From positions 1,550,001 to 1,614,000 of the forward strand of contig NZ_LT964854.1 of the NCBI RefSeq assembly GCF_900240305.1: DNA of 64,000 nt, in the 5' to 3' direction. Made by a program: the position numbers and the translations under genes. Origin of the DNA: Ottowia massiliensis (GTDB lineage Bacteria; Pseudomonadota; Gammaproteobacteria; Burkholderiales; Burkholderiaceae_C). The notes beneath the pieces are model-generated. The model did no database searches. It saw only the letters and a program-made list of their open reading frames with translations, and was not told where the DNA came from. This document shows positions 1 through 8,642 of this stretch, in pieces (the stretch's first letter is position 1; every line of letters begins with the position of its first letter).

Positions 1-872
1 TGCATGTCGGCTTCCAGGGCGCGGAAGTCGCTTTCGCTCAGGCGCTGGGTGAAGTGCGTCCAGTCGTAGAGCTGGCGGGCTTCTTGCTCGCTTACGTTTT
101 GCAAGCGCGCGCCCAAGGCAATGGCCTCTTCGCGGTGCGCCTGAATCCACTGCCAGGCTTCGTCATGCGCGGCCACCACGGCCTGTACGCGGTCGGGGTG
201 CGCTTTCAGGAATTTTTCGCTGGCGGTCATGGTCAGCAAGGGCGTGAGCAAACCGGTGGCGCGCGCCAGCACATGGGCGCCGTCTTTTTGCGCGTTGAGC
301 ACGAAATTGGCCGCCAGCAGCGCCGCGTCGGCCTTGCCGCTTTGCACGGCGGCAAAGGCCTGCGGCAGGTCCATTTGCACGAAATTGACTTGCTGCACGC
401 TCATGCCCTCGCGCGCCAGCGCGGCGGCCAGCAACTGGTGCAGCACGGTGCCCTTGGGGCCGGCGACGGTCTTGCCCTTCAGATCAGCCACCGCGCGTGG
501 GCCACCCTTGGCGGCCACGATGGCGAAAACGTCCGTCGGGCGCGCAACGCCCGCGATGATGCGCACAGGGTTGCCTTCGCCATTGGCCATCAGCACGGAG
601 GCGGTGTTCATCACGCCGCCTATGTCCAGATCGCCGCTGGCCAGCGCCTGCGCTTGCTTGGCGCCGGAGGTGATTTCAGGCCACTGCGCCTGCAGGCCCA
701 GCGGCTCCAGGCGTTTTTGCAAGATGCCCTTTTCCTTCATCACCATCAATTGCAGATTGAAGGGCGCGCGCACGTAGCTGATGCGCAGCGGCTTGGGTTC
801 CTGCCGGGCATGAGCCGCCGGGGCGGCCAGCGCCGAAAGCAGGCACAGGGTGAAAAAGAAACGTCTTTTCAT
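1..872 (-). CDS. ABC transporter substrate-binding protein, sulfonate/nitrate/taurine type (3' end outside window)
   Basis: Periplasmic binding protein of the SsuA/TauA/NrtA superfamily, which captures aliphatic sulfonates or similar small oxyanions for an ABC importer. The protein opens with a signal peptide (MKRRFFFTLCLLSALAAPAAHA), followed by the family's pattern of a strand with LRISYVRAP, a lobe reading IGGVMNTASVLMANGEG, and a GPKGT segment. The ATG at 872 has a good ribosome binding site (AAGGAG at about 882-888). About 290 codons lie in the window and the stop is beyond position 1. It is followed upstream on the same strand by an ATPase and a broken permease, so the transporter may no longer work. 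The substrate cannot be decided from sequence; sulfonate, taurine or a thiamine-precursor-like ligand are all possible. Confidence 0.85.
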   Translation of the reverse strand, partial: MKRRFFFTLCLLSALAAPAAHARQEPKPLRISYVRAPFNLQLMVMKEKGILQKRLEPLGLQAQWPEITSGAKQAQALASGDLDIGGVMNTASVLMANGEGNPVRIIAGVARPTDVFAIVAAKGGPRAVADLKGKTVAGPKGTVLHQLLAAALAREGMSVQQVNFVQMDLPQAFAAVQSGKADAALLAANFVLNAQKDGAHVLARATGLLTPLLTMTASEKFLKAHPDRVQAVVAAHDEAWQWIQAHREEAIALGARLQNVSEQEARQLYDWTHFTQRLSESDFRALEADM

Positions 873-896
873 GAAATACAGCTCCTTTGTGAAAGC

Positions 897-1673
897 TCAG
901 GGGAAAGAAACAGGAGAAACCGGAGCGGCCGCAGAGACGGAAAGGGCAGAAGATGCGTCAGCGGCGCACAGGGCCTGCACGATCTGGCTTCTGGCCTCGT
1001 CCGTGCGCCAGGGCGCGTTCCACTGCCGCGCCACGCGCCCGGCCTGCATCACGAACAGGCGGCGGCCCAGCGCAAGGGCCTCGTCCACGTCATGCGTGAC
1101 GAACAGGCAGGTGGTTTGCCGCGTGGCGATGAGCTGGCGCAGGGCCGCCTGCAAGCTGCGCCGCGTGATGGCGTCCAGCGCGGCAAACGGCTCGTCCATC
1201 AGCAGCAGGCGCGGCTCGCGCAGCAGGGCGCGCGCAATGCCCACCCGCTGGGCCATGCCGCCCGAAAGCTCATGCGGAAACAGCGCCTGCGCGCCCGCCA
1301 GCTGCACCACTTCCAGCGCCTGGCCGATGCGCTGCGCCTTCTGTGCCCGCTTCATGCCCCTGCGATGGGCCAGCGCCAGCCCCAGGTTCTCGCCCACCGT
1401 CAGCCAGCGCAACAGGCGCGGGGCCTGAAACACCATCGCGCAATCCTGCGGCCGCGCCAGCACCTGGCCTGCATCCGGCGGCAGCAGACCGGCCGCCACG
1501 CGCAGCAGCGTGGACTTGCCGCAGCCCGAAGCCCCCAGCAGGCAATTGATGGCGCCAGCTTCCAGCGCCAGCGAGGCATCGCGCAGCACCGGCCGCCCGC
1601 CCAGGCGCAGGCTCACGCCCTCAAGCACGGCCTCAAGTGCGGCCCCGAGTGCGGCAACAGGCGCTTCGCTCAC
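897..1673 (-). CDS. ABC transporter ATP-binding protein, SsuB/TauB/NrtD type
   Basis: Cytoplasmic ATPase of the sulfonate/nitrate-type importer. It shows Walker A (GASGCGKST), the signature LSGGMAQRVGIARAL, Walker B LLLMDEPFAALD and the H-loop VTHDVDEAL, all expected for this family, with about 258 residues. I chose the GTG at 1673 because GGAGG precedes it by seven bases and because it overlaps the permease stop by four bases (GTGA), a typical coupled arrangement. The frame stays open upstream but that part would lie inside the permease. The binding protein follows 24 bases after its stop. Substrate specificity is inferred only from family resemblance. Confidence 0.88.
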   Translation of the reverse strand: MSEAPVAALGAALEAVLEGVSLRLGGRPVLRDASLALEAGAINCLLGASGCGKSTLLRVAAGLLPPDAGQVLARPQDCAMVFQAPRLLRWLTVGENLGLALAHRRGMKRAQKAQRIGQALEVVQLAGAQALFPHELSGGMAQRVGIARALLREPRLLLMDEPFAALDAITRRSLQAALRQLIATRQTTCLFVTHDVDEALALGRRLFVMQAGRVARQWNAPWRTDEARSQIVQALCAADASSALSVSAAAPVSPVSFP

Positions 1674-2180
1674 GCAGCCACCTCCGGAAAGCGCCGCCCC
1701 AGCAAAGCGGCGGCCGCGCGCTGAAAGGCCCAATCCATCGCCCAGCCCAGCAGGCCGATGACCAGAATGCCCGCCATCACCACGTCCGTGCGCTGCAACT
1801 CCTGCGCATCAAGAATCAGATAACCCAGCCCGCTGCCCGCCGCAATCAGCGCCCGCCAGCTGTAGCCAAAACCCAGGCGCACTCCCGTCACCAGCGAAGG
1901 CACGGCCGCCGGCGCCGCAATGCAAGCCACATACGCCCAGCGCGGCAAATCCAGGCTGCGCGCCAGCTCGTCGTCTTGCGCCGTCACGCAGCGAAAGCCG
2001 CCCAGCGCATTCAGAAACACCGGAAAAAAACGAAGCCAGCACGATGATGCTGATTTGCGTGGCATTGCCTATGCCCAGCCACAACACCAGCAGCGGCGTC
2101 AGCGCCAGCGGCGGAATCATGCGCAGCAGCGGCAGCGCCACGCGCAGATTGCGGCGCATGGAAGAAAAACGCCGCGTCAT
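1670..2180 (-). pseudogene. ABC transporter permease, SsuC/TauC type, frameshifted and N-terminally truncated
   Basis: Remnant of the inner-membrane permease of the same importer. The upstream part reads LRMIPPLALTPLLVLWLGIGNATQISIIVLASFF and then leaves frame; the continuation PVFLNALGGF to the C-terminus is in the next frame. The switch lies at a run of seven T on the minus strand (2024-2030), where six T would restore the family sequence ASFFPVFLNALGG. Both segments together give about 170 residues against the usual 250-280, and no first membrane segments can be read in any frame upstream of 2180, where an in-frame stop occurs. The C-terminal half, including the EAA-like loop region, is intact. 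A sequencing error could explain the T run but not the missing N-terminus. Confidence 0.75.
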
Positions 2181-2617
2181 GCCCGCCCCCGAACCGGCTC
2201 ATCAGCACGCGGCAGGCGCGCGATGGACATTTGCCAGAGCCTGCTCACGGCCAGGCCGCGAAAAGCCAAGAAGCGCATTGGATCAGGAAAGGCATGAACA
2301 GGGAACGCACAGCGCCATTTCGCCCCGTGATTCATGGCAAGTTATCCAAAAGCCTGTCGTTACAAACTGCCGGATGATATGGCTTCGCATTCAGCTGCAC
2401 GCTGCGTTTGAGGTCATGGCGCAGCATCGCCGTGCGCTGCCGCGCTGCAAGCCCAAGACGAGCGCGGGCGCCTTTGAGCGAGCTTTGTCCATCTGGTTGA
2501 ATCAATAAGAGGAGCAAATTTGAGTGGCAAGAAATGCCATTCAGCGCAGATTCCACTAGGACATATTGCTATATATAAAGGAGCAAATAGGACTGGGCGG
2601 GCTGGGAGCGCGGGCTT
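2181..2617. other. Gene-poor stretch between broken permease and holA
   Basis: No convincing reading frame. The only recognisable element is a copy of the dispersed 85-bp repeat at 2509-2590. The part nearest the permease may hold unreadable remains of its N-terminal coding region. Confidence 0.5.
2509..2590 (-). repeat. Dispersed ~85-bp repeat, copy 1
   Basis: Copy in minus orientation. It carries the core TTCCACTAGGACAT and a TTTGCTCCT-type end on both sides (seen here as GGAGCAAATT and GGAGCAAATA). A small hairpin TGGCA-AGAAA-TGCCA lies inside. It sits 28 bases beyond the holA stop. Confidence 0.85.
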
Positions 2618-3709
2618 TTAGCGCCTGCAGGCGGCGGCGCAGGCGGCCGTCAGGCCTTGGGCCAGGCGGTGCAGCGCGGGCCAGGGGGCGGCTGGCCAGC
2701 CGGGGGCTGGCAGGCCCTTGCAGATGCCGTCCACGAAGTGCGCGGCTTGCAGCAGGCTGGCCAGTTGCGCGGCGGGCAGGCCGGGCAGGGCGCGTTCGAT
2801 GAGGCGCTCGCGCTGGCCCCACACGCGCGCTTCGCGCAGGGCCAGGGGCAGGGGGCGGCCAGCGGCGGTGGCGTCTTTCACGCGCTTGAGGGTGCGGATG
2901 TCTTCGGCAATGGCGTAGTGCACCAGCACTTCGGCTTCGCCTTCGGCTCGCAGGCCGTCGAGCATTTTTTGCGTGCGGGCGCGCTGGCCGGCCAGCATGG
3001 CTTCGGAGAGTTTGAAGACGTCGTAGCGGGCCACGTTGAGCACGGCGGCTTCAATTTGCGCGCGGCTGACTTCGCCTGGCGGGTAGAGCAGGGCGAGCTT
3101 GCTGATTTCCTGATGCGCGGCCAGCAGGTTGCCTTCCACGCGGTCAGCGAAAAAGCGCAGGGCCTGCTGGCCTTCTTCGCCTGCGGGCACGCGCTGGCTC
3201 TGGCGCGCCATGCGTTCGGCTATCCACGCGGGCAGGCGGGCGCGGTCGATGGAGTCGGTCTGCACGCACACGCCCGCCGCTTCCAGCGCCGTGAACCACG
3301 GGCTGGTTTTGGCGGCTTTGTCCAGCCGGGGCAGGGTGATGAGGGTAAGCACGCCCGGGCCTGGCGCGTTGGGAGTGGCTTGTGCGGCCTGCCCGGCAAT
3401 CTGCGCGGCCAGTTGCTGCAAGGCCGCGCTGCCTTCCTTGCCGGGCTTGCCCGACGGGATGCGGATTTCCACGATCTGCTTTTGCGCAAAGAGGCTGAGC
3501 GACTGCCCGGCGGCCAGCGGAGCGCTCCAGTCGAAGTGCGCGCCCATCACGGTGTGCACGCTGCGCTCGGCATGCCCGGCGGCGCGTGCGGCGGCGCGGA
3601 TGGCGTCTTGCGCTTCCTGCGCCAGCAGCGGTTCATCGCCGTGCAGCACATACAGCGGGCGCAGCCCTTGGGTCAGGTGGGCGGGCAGTTGCGTGAGGGG
3701 CAGTTGCAT
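2618..3709 (-). CDS. holA: DNA polymerase III delta subunit
   Basis: Delta subunit of the clamp loader, which opens the beta sliding clamp during replication. The start at 3709 gives 363 residues beginning MQLPLTQLPAHLTQGLRPLYVLHGDEPLL, matching the family opening (YVLHGDEPLLxQE). Further family features are the FAQKQIVEIRIPSGKPGK segment, LTLITLPRLDKAAKTSPWF, and the C-terminal block LAEDIRTLKRV-like (here AIAEDIRTLKRVKDA). The frame is open further upstream to 3853, but that region overlaps a repeat copy and has no family similarity, so the internal ATG is preferred. In many betaproteobacteria holA follows leuS-lptE; here it stands alone between a broken ABC operon and alr. Confidence 0.93.
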   Translation of the reverse strand: MQLPLTQLPAHLTQGLRPLYVLHGDEPLLAQEAQDAIRAAARAAGHAERSVHTVMGAHFDWSAPLAAGQSLSLFAQKQIVEIRIPSGKPGKEGSAALQQLAAQIAGQAAQATPNAPGPGVLTLITLPRLDKAAKTSPWFTALEAAGVCVQTDSIDRARLPAWIAERMARQSQRVPAGEEGQQALRFFADRVEGNLLAAHQEISKLALLYPPGEVSRAQIEAAVLNVARYDVFKLSEAMLAGQRARTQKMLDGLRAEGEAEVLVHYAIAEDIRTLKRVKDATAAGRPLPLALREARVWGQRERLIERALPGLPAAQLASLLQAAHFVDGICKGLPAPGWPAAPWPALHRLAQGLTAACAAACRR

Positions 3710-3794
3710 GGGCGGCAAGGGGATGGAAGAAGCGGGTGATTGTCTTTGTCTGGGCGCGGGCAGGCATTGGAGCGGCCAGCCGCACAGGCGTTGA

Positions 3795-3880
3795 TTTGCT
3801 CTTGTATCAATAGCGTGATGTCCGCATGGACGGGCGCAGAAGGGTGTTTTCATGGGTGCCGATTTGCTCCTTTTTTTGAT
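3795..3880 (+). repeat. Dispersed ~85-bp repeat, copy 2 (degenerate)
   Basis: Both TTTGCTCNT ends and ATCAATAGCGTGATGTCC are kept, but the central CTAGTGGAA is changed to GCATGGACG. It lies in the divergent holA/alr spacer; the rest of 3710-4010 shows nothing else I can name. Confidence 0.75.
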
Positions 3881-4010
3881 GAGAAAAACGGGCTTTCAGG
3901 CCGTCTGGGCGCTTGGCAGGGCTGCGGGGCGGGGCTGGCGCGCGCCAAGCCGCCGCGAACCCCGGTGACACAATCGCCGCCTTCGCTTTCCGCCCCCCTG
4001 CCGCTTCGCC

Positions 4011-5090
4011 ATGCCCCGCCCTCTTTTGGCTACCGTTCATCACGCCGCGCTGCGGCACAACCTGGCGCGCGTGCGGCAGGCGGCGCCGGAGGCGCGGGTG
4101 TGGGCCGTGGTCAAGGCCAACGCCTACGGACATGGCATTGAGCGCGTGTTCGAGGCATTGCGCGGCGCCGATGGCTTTGCGCTGCTGGAGCTGGATGAAG
4201 CCGAGCGCCTGCGCGCCTTGGGCTGGCGCGGCCCCATCTTGCTGCTGGAAGGCGTGTTTGAGCCGCGCGATCTGGAAACCTGCTCGCGCCTGAATTTGTG
4301 GCACGCCGTGCACTGCGACGAGCAGATCGACTGGCTGGCCATGCACAAGACGCACCAGCCGCATCGCGTTTTTCTCAAGCTCAACAGCGGCATGAACCGC
4401 TTGGGCTTCGCGCCTGGCCGCTACCGCGCCGCCTACGCCCGGCTGGCGGCGCTGCCCCAGGTGGAGGAAATTTCGCACGCCACCCACTTTGCCGATGCCG
4501 ATGGCGCGCGCGGCATTGCGCTGCAGCAGGCTGTTTTCACGCAAGCCACGCAGGGCCTGCCCGGCGAGCGCACGCTGTGCAACAGCGCCGCCTTGCTGCG
4601 CCACGCGGGCGATGCGTCTTCTGACTGGGTGCGCCCCGGCATTGCCCTTTACGGCAGCTCGCCCGACTACCCTGCGCACAGCGCCAGCGATTGGGGCCTG
4701 CAGCCCGCCATGTCGCTGACCTCGCGCCTGATCGGCGTGACTCACGTGCAGGCCGGGGAGCGCGTGGGCTACGGCGGCCTGTTCACGGCACAAGGCCCCA
4801 TGCGCGTTGGCGTGGTGGCCTGCGGCTACGCCGATGGCTACCCGCGCGAAGCGCCCACCGGCACCCCCGTGCTGGTGGACGGCGTGCGCACCCGCACCCT
4901 GGGCCGTGTGAGCATGGACATGCTGGCCGTTGATCTCGCTCCCGTGCCGCAGGCCGCTTTTGGCTCGCCTGTCACCCTTTGGGGGCCGGGGCTGTCCATT
5001 GATGAAGTGGCCCACGCCGCTGGCACCGTGGGCTACGTGCTGATGAGCGCCCTGGCTCCGCGCGTGCCCGCCGTGGTGGATGAGGGCTGA
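4011..5090 (+). CDS. alr: Alanine racemase
   Basis: PLP enzyme that interconverts L- and D-alanine and supplies D-alanine for peptidoglycan. The PLP lysine is in AVVKANAYGHG (Lys35), the second catalytic tyrosine in ERVGYGGLF (about residue 254), and the C-terminal beta domain has GRVSMDMLAVDL. Length 359 residues matches the family. It starts at the first ATG after a repeat-containing spacer, following CTTCGCC with no strong ribosome binding site. It is convergent with argE, with a 54-base gap and no repeat copy between them. Whether it is the biosynthetic Alr or catabolic DadX cannot be told; no dadA is nearby, which favours the biosynthetic role. Confidence 0.95.
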   Translation: MPRPLLATVHHAALRHNLARVRQAAPEARVWAVVKANAYGHGIERVFEALRGADGFALLELDEAERLRALGWRGPILLLEGVFEPRDLETCSRLNLWHAVHCDEQIDWLAMHKTHQPHRVFLKLNSGMNRLGFAPGRYRAAYARLAALPQVEEISHATHFADADGARGIALQQAVFTQATQGLPGERTLCNSAALLRHAGDASSDWVRPGIALYGSSPDYPAHSASDWGLQPAMSLTSRLIGVTHVQAGERVGYGGLFTAQGPMRVGVVACGYADGYPREAPTGTPVLVDGVRTRTLGRVSMDMLAVDLAPVPQAAFGSPVTLWGPGLSIDEVAHAAGTVGYVLMSALAPRVPAVVDEG

Positions 5091-5144
5091 AGCCTTGCCG
5101 GAGGGCTACAGGAACCTGCCTGCGGCCTGATGCGGCTTGAAGGC

Positions 5145-6320
5145 CTATTCAAAGCCGCCTTGCCGCCTTTGCCACAGAGCCAGGCCCAGGCGTTGCAGAA
5201 AGCGGTCGCACTGTTCTAGTTGCTCAAGGGCGATGTACTCATCAGCCTTGTGAGCCTGCTCGATGCTGCCGGGGCCGCAAACGATGGCCGGGATGCCTGC
5301 TTGCTGGAACAGCCCTGCTTCCGTTACGTAGGCCACCTTGCGCGGCTGGCGCGCGGCCAGGGAGAGCACGAGCCTGGCAATGTCTGTTTGCGCGCAGCCA
5401 TCCAGCGCAGGAACGCTGACGCCGGGCGTGATATCGATGCGGGCATCAGGGCATTCGGCCCGCATGCGGGGCAGCAGCGTGCTTTCCACATAGTGGCTGA
5501 CGCGGGCCTGAATGCCAGCGGCAGGCGAGCCGGGCAGGTTGCGGATTTCGTAGCTGAATTCGCATTCGGCGGGGATGACGTTGAGCGCCATGCCGCCGCT
5601 GGCAAGGTTGGTGGAGAGGGTGGAAAAGGGGACGTCATAGCCCTCGTCAAACGGGCCGTGGGCTTTGCAGGCATCAGCCACATCGCGAATATGGTTGATG
5701 AGACGGGCGGCGTATTCAATGGCGTTGCAGCCCTGTGGCGTGAGCGAAGAGTGGGCAGCGCGGCCATGCACGCAGCAGTGATACAGGCTGATGCCCTTGT
5801 GCGCGATGACGGGCTGCATGGAAGTGGGTTCGCCCACGATGCAGCCATCGGCCCGGATGCCGCGCTGGACCACTTCGTGCAGCAAGGCGCGCGCGCCCAA
5901 ACAGCCCACTTCTTCATCGTATGAAAGGGCCAGATGCACGGGTTTGCAGCCCGGGTTGGCCACGTAGCTGGGCGCCCAGGCGAGGACGGCGGCGATAAAG
6001 CCTTTCATGTCCGCGCTGCCCCGGCCGTACAGGCGGCCCTCGCGTTCGGTGAGGGTGAAAGGATTGCTGCGCCACGGCTGGCCATCAACGGGGACAACGT
6101 CGGTATGGCCCGACAGAATGATGCCGCCCTGGGTGCTGCCATCTCGCGCGGGCAGCGTGGCGAAAAGGTTGGCTTTGGGCTGAGTGGCGCTGGCGTTGAG
6201 CCAAGGGTCAATGCCGAGGCGGCGTAGCGCATCGCGCACGGTTTCAATCAGCCCCAGATTGGAGAGGCGGCTGGTGGTGTCCAGCGAAATCAGCGTGCGC
6301 AGCCAGGAATGGGTATCCAT
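5145..6320 (-). CDS. argE: Acetylornithine deacetylase
   Basis: M20-family zinc hydrolase that removes the acetyl group from N-acetylornithine in arginine synthesis. Metal ligands are visible: GHTD (His72), GRGSADMKGF (Asp104) and DEEVGCLGAR (Glu136/137). The 391-residue length and the opening with a LISLDTTSRLSNLGLIE segment fit ArgE rather than DapE or ArgJ-linked peptidases. argG lies far away at 56.7 kb, so arginine genes are scattered, as is usual in this group. A related succinyl-diaminopimelate desuccinylase is the main alternative. Confidence 0.88.
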   Translation of the reverse strand: MDTHSWLRTLISLDTTSRLSNLGLIETVRDALRRLGIDPWLNASATQPKANLFATLPARDGSTQGGIILSGHTDVVPVDGQPWRSNPFTLTEREGRLYGRGSADMKGFIAAVLAWAPSYVANPGCKPVHLALSYDEEVGCLGARALLHEVVQRGIRADGCIVGEPTSMQPVIAHKGISLYHCCVHGRAAHSSLTPQGCNAIEYAARLINHIRDVADACKAHGPFDEGYDVPFSTLSTNLASGGMALNVIPAECEFSYEIRNLPGSPAAGIQARVSHYVESTLLPRMRAECPDARIDITPGVSVPALDGCAQTDIARLVLSLAARQPRKVAYVTEAGLFQQAGIPAIVCGPGSIEQAHKADEYIALEQLEQCDRFLQRLGLALWQRRQGGFE

Positions 6321-6422
6321 GAGAACTCCTCTGAAAGGGAATATGAAGAATTGTGAGCGCCGCTTGAAATCGGCTCTTTGGCCATCATCATCAGGCGTCG
6401 CATATTTTTTGAAAAGGAACTC

Positions 6423-7307
6423 ATGAAACGCATTGCCCTCTTTCTGGCTACCAATATTGCAGTCATGGTAGTAATCGGCCTGATCACGAGCCTATTTGGC
6501 CTGAACCGTTTCATAGGCCCCAACGGGGTCGATGTCGCCACTCTGATGGGATATTCGCTGGTGGTGGGATTTGCTGGAGCCACGATTTCGCTGCTGATGA
6601 GCAAGACAGTGGCAAAAACCAGCATGGGCGTGAAAATCATCAACCAGCCGCAAAATGCAGACGAAGCCTGGATTGTGGAAACTGTGCGCCGGTTTGCTGA
6701 CAAAGCAGGCATTGATATGCCAGAAGTGGGCATTTACCAAGGCGAACCTAACGCGTTTGCCACGGGGGCCTTCAAAAACAGTGCGCTGGTGGCCGTTTCC
6801 ACAGGTCTTTTGCAGGGCATGACGCGCGAAGAAATCGAGGCTGTCATTGGCCACGAAATTGCTCACGTGGCCAATGGCGACATGGTGACCATGACGCTGA
6901 TTCAAGGCGTGATGAATACCTTTGTGGTGTTTCTCAGCCGCCTGATCGGAACCCTGATCGATAGCGCGCTGCGCCGCAATGACGACAGCAACGGCGCTCC
7001 CGGCATTGGCTATTACGTCAGCACAGTAGTGCTTGATATTCTTTTCGGCTTTCTGGCAGGCATTATTGTTGCCTGGTTTTCCCGGCAGCGTGAATTCCGC
7101 GCCGATGCCGGTTCCGCCGAACTCATGGGCCAGTCGCAATCCATGACTCGCGCCTTGCAGCGCCTGGGCGGCATGCACGCTGGCGCTTTGCCAGAAAACA
7201 TGCAGGCCATGGGGATCACGGGTCAGATTGGAAAGCTGTTTTCTTCGCACCCGCCTATTGAGGAGCGCATTGCCGCCTTGCAAGCGCGGCAGCAGATGCA
7301 GCGCTGA
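6423..7307 (+). CDS. htpX: Membrane zinc metalloprotease HtpX
   Basis: Inner-membrane M48 protease involved in quality control of membrane proteins. The zinc motif is HEIAH at residues 144-148, with the third ligand region FSRQREFRADAGSAELMG further on. Hydrophobic segments lie at about 5-25, 42-60, 158-178 and 200-220. The start at 6423 is preceded by AAAAGGAA and gives 294 residues, the normal HtpX length; the upstream extension MAIIIRRRIFFEKEL is rejected. A strong terminator follows 18 bases after the stop. Confidence 0.95.
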   Translation: MKRIALFLATNIAVMVVIGLITSLFGLNRFIGPNGVDVATLMGYSLVVGFAGATISLLMSKTVAKTSMGVKIINQPQNADEAWIVETVRRFADKAGIDMPEVGIYQGEPNAFATGAFKNSALVAVSTGLLQGMTREEIEAVIGHEIAHVANGDMVTMTLIQGVMNTFVVFLSRLIGTLIDSALRRNDDSNGAPGIGYYVSTVVLDILFGFLAGIIVAWFSRQREFRADAGSAELMGQSQSMTRALQRLGGMHAGALPENMQAMGITGQIGKLFSSHPPIEERIAALQARQQMQR

Positions 7308-7325
7308 AACGGCCGCGACACAGTG

Positions 7326-7358
7326 CCGGACAGGCTTTCATGCCTGTCCGGTTTTTTT
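7326..7358 (+). terminator. Rho-independent terminator of htpX
   Basis: Perfect 10-bp stem CCGGACAGGC / GCCTGTCCGG with a six-base loop followed by seven T. Confidence 0.95.
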
Positions 7359-7682
7359 ATGCCTGTAGCGAATCTGGAATTACCAACCGGTCAGAGAGAC
7401 GTGGCAGATGTCTAAATGGATCTGAATATTCAGTGTTTCACAAAACACAATGGCTTGTTATCTGGTCATTGCCGCCTGACAGAAAACCTCGCCTTCTGCC
7501 CCGTCCAAGTTAGGAGAATAGGCAATATTGATAAAGGCGCTTTATTGTAAACGATGCGGCCGTGAATCGATCGGTCTTGTAAATATTGTTTATGTTCTAT
7601 GGAAGGTATAGAACGTTTAGACGGTTGATGGCAGCTGTTGCAGATAAATCAAAACGGCGATTAATATTTTAACTTGTGCAAT
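7359..7682. other. Non-coding AT-richer spacer between htpX and ompA-family gene
   Basis: Convergent spacer between two terminators. Base composition is noticeably lower in GC than its surroundings and no reading frame, repeat copy or RNA gene could be recognised. Confidence 0.5.
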
Positions 7683-7713
7683 AAAAAAGCCCCGGAATAA
7701 ATCCGGGGCTTTT
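7683..7713 (-). terminator. Rho-independent terminator of the OmpA-family gene
   Basis: Stem AAGCCCCGGA / TCCGGGGCTT with a short AT loop. The T run for the minus strand is at 7683-7688, and the plus-strand side also ends in TTTT, so it can act in both directions. Confidence 0.93.
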
Positions 7714-7739
7714 GGCGTCACTTACGCTGCGATTGGCAA

Positions 7740-8384
7740 TTACTGCTGGGGAGCGTTGCGGGTGCCCACCACTTCGATTTCCACGCGGCGGTTCTGCGCA
7801 CGGCCCGCTTTGGTCTTGTTGCTGGCCACAGGCTGCAACTCACCCTTGCCTTCAGTAGCAACGCGATCGCTCTCGATGCCCTTGGACACCAGATAAGCCT
7901 TCACGGCATTGGCGCGGCGCTCAGACAGGCGTTGGTTATAGGCTTCGGTGCCGATGGAGTCGGTGTGACCGATGGCAACCATTACTTCAAGGTTGATGCC
8001 TTGCACCTTTTCAACCAGCTCGTCCAGAATGCGGCGGCCTTCAGGTTTCAGGACAGATTTGTCAAAGTCAAACAGAGCTTCGGCGGAATAAGTGATTTTC
8101 TCGACAGCCACAGGCGCCGGAGTGGGTTCAGGCGTGGGAACTGGTTCAGCCGGAGAAGCCGGTTCAGCTGCAGGAGCGGCGGGAGCCAGAGCGCCATCGC
8201 AGGTGGCTGCGGCTGTCGCAGGCGTCCAGTAGGCATCACGCCAGCACAGTTCGTTTGTGCCGTTTTTCCAGACCAGTTCATTGTTGGCATTACGCCAGTT
8301 GTCAATGTCGCCAGCAGCGGCAAAGGCGGATCCAGCCACGGTCAAAGCAGCCAGTGCAAGTGCAAATTTGTTCAGTTTCTTCAT
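7740..8384 (-). CDS. OmpA-family outer membrane/peptidoglycan-binding protein
   Basis: Exported protein that anchors the outer membrane to peptidoglycan. The ATG at 8384 has AGGAG upstream and gives 214 residues. Residues 1-24 are a signal peptide ending in SAFAAA. A short region with four Trp (NWRNANNELVWKNG, CWRDAYWTP) follows, then a Pro/Glu/Ala hinge (about 85-107), then an OmpA_C domain with the peptidoglycan motif YNQRLSERRANAVKAYL. There is no beta-barrel domain, so this is the short OmpA type common just upstream of gyrA in Burkholderiales. It is divergent from gyrA with 258 bases between the starts. Confidence 0.92.
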   Translation of the reverse strand: MKKLNKFALALAALTVAGSAFAAAGDIDNWRNANNELVWKNGTNELCWRDAYWTPATAAATCDGALAPAAPAAEPASPAEPVPTPEPTPAPVAVEKITYSAEALFDFDKSVLKPEGRRILDELVEKVQGINLEVMVAIGHTDSIGTEAYNQRLSERRANAVKAYLVSKGIESDRVATEGKGELQPVASNKTKAGRAQNRRVEIEVVGTRNAPQQ

Positions 8385-8642
8385 GGTTCTCCTCTTGGGG
8401 AAAAAATCCGCAGCAAACGGCTGCGACAGAATCAAACGCTTCGAGTGACCACCACCAAAACGCTTTTTTCATTGTGCCATATGCCTTGCAAAGAATGGGC
8501 GTTTCCCCCGTTGAACAAAGCTGATATGTTCCTGAAACGGCAGAATTTGTTGCTTGCAGGCAACGGGCGTTCATGATGGCTGTGCCTCTAAAATTGACCC
8601 CTTTCCCCGTCCCGGCGAAGGCTTGTTGCTGCCTCCATATAT

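Noticed and set aside
4433..4642. Small minus-strand frames within alr and other high-GC genes
   Set aside because: They are shadows of the coding strand with no ribosome binding site or family match.
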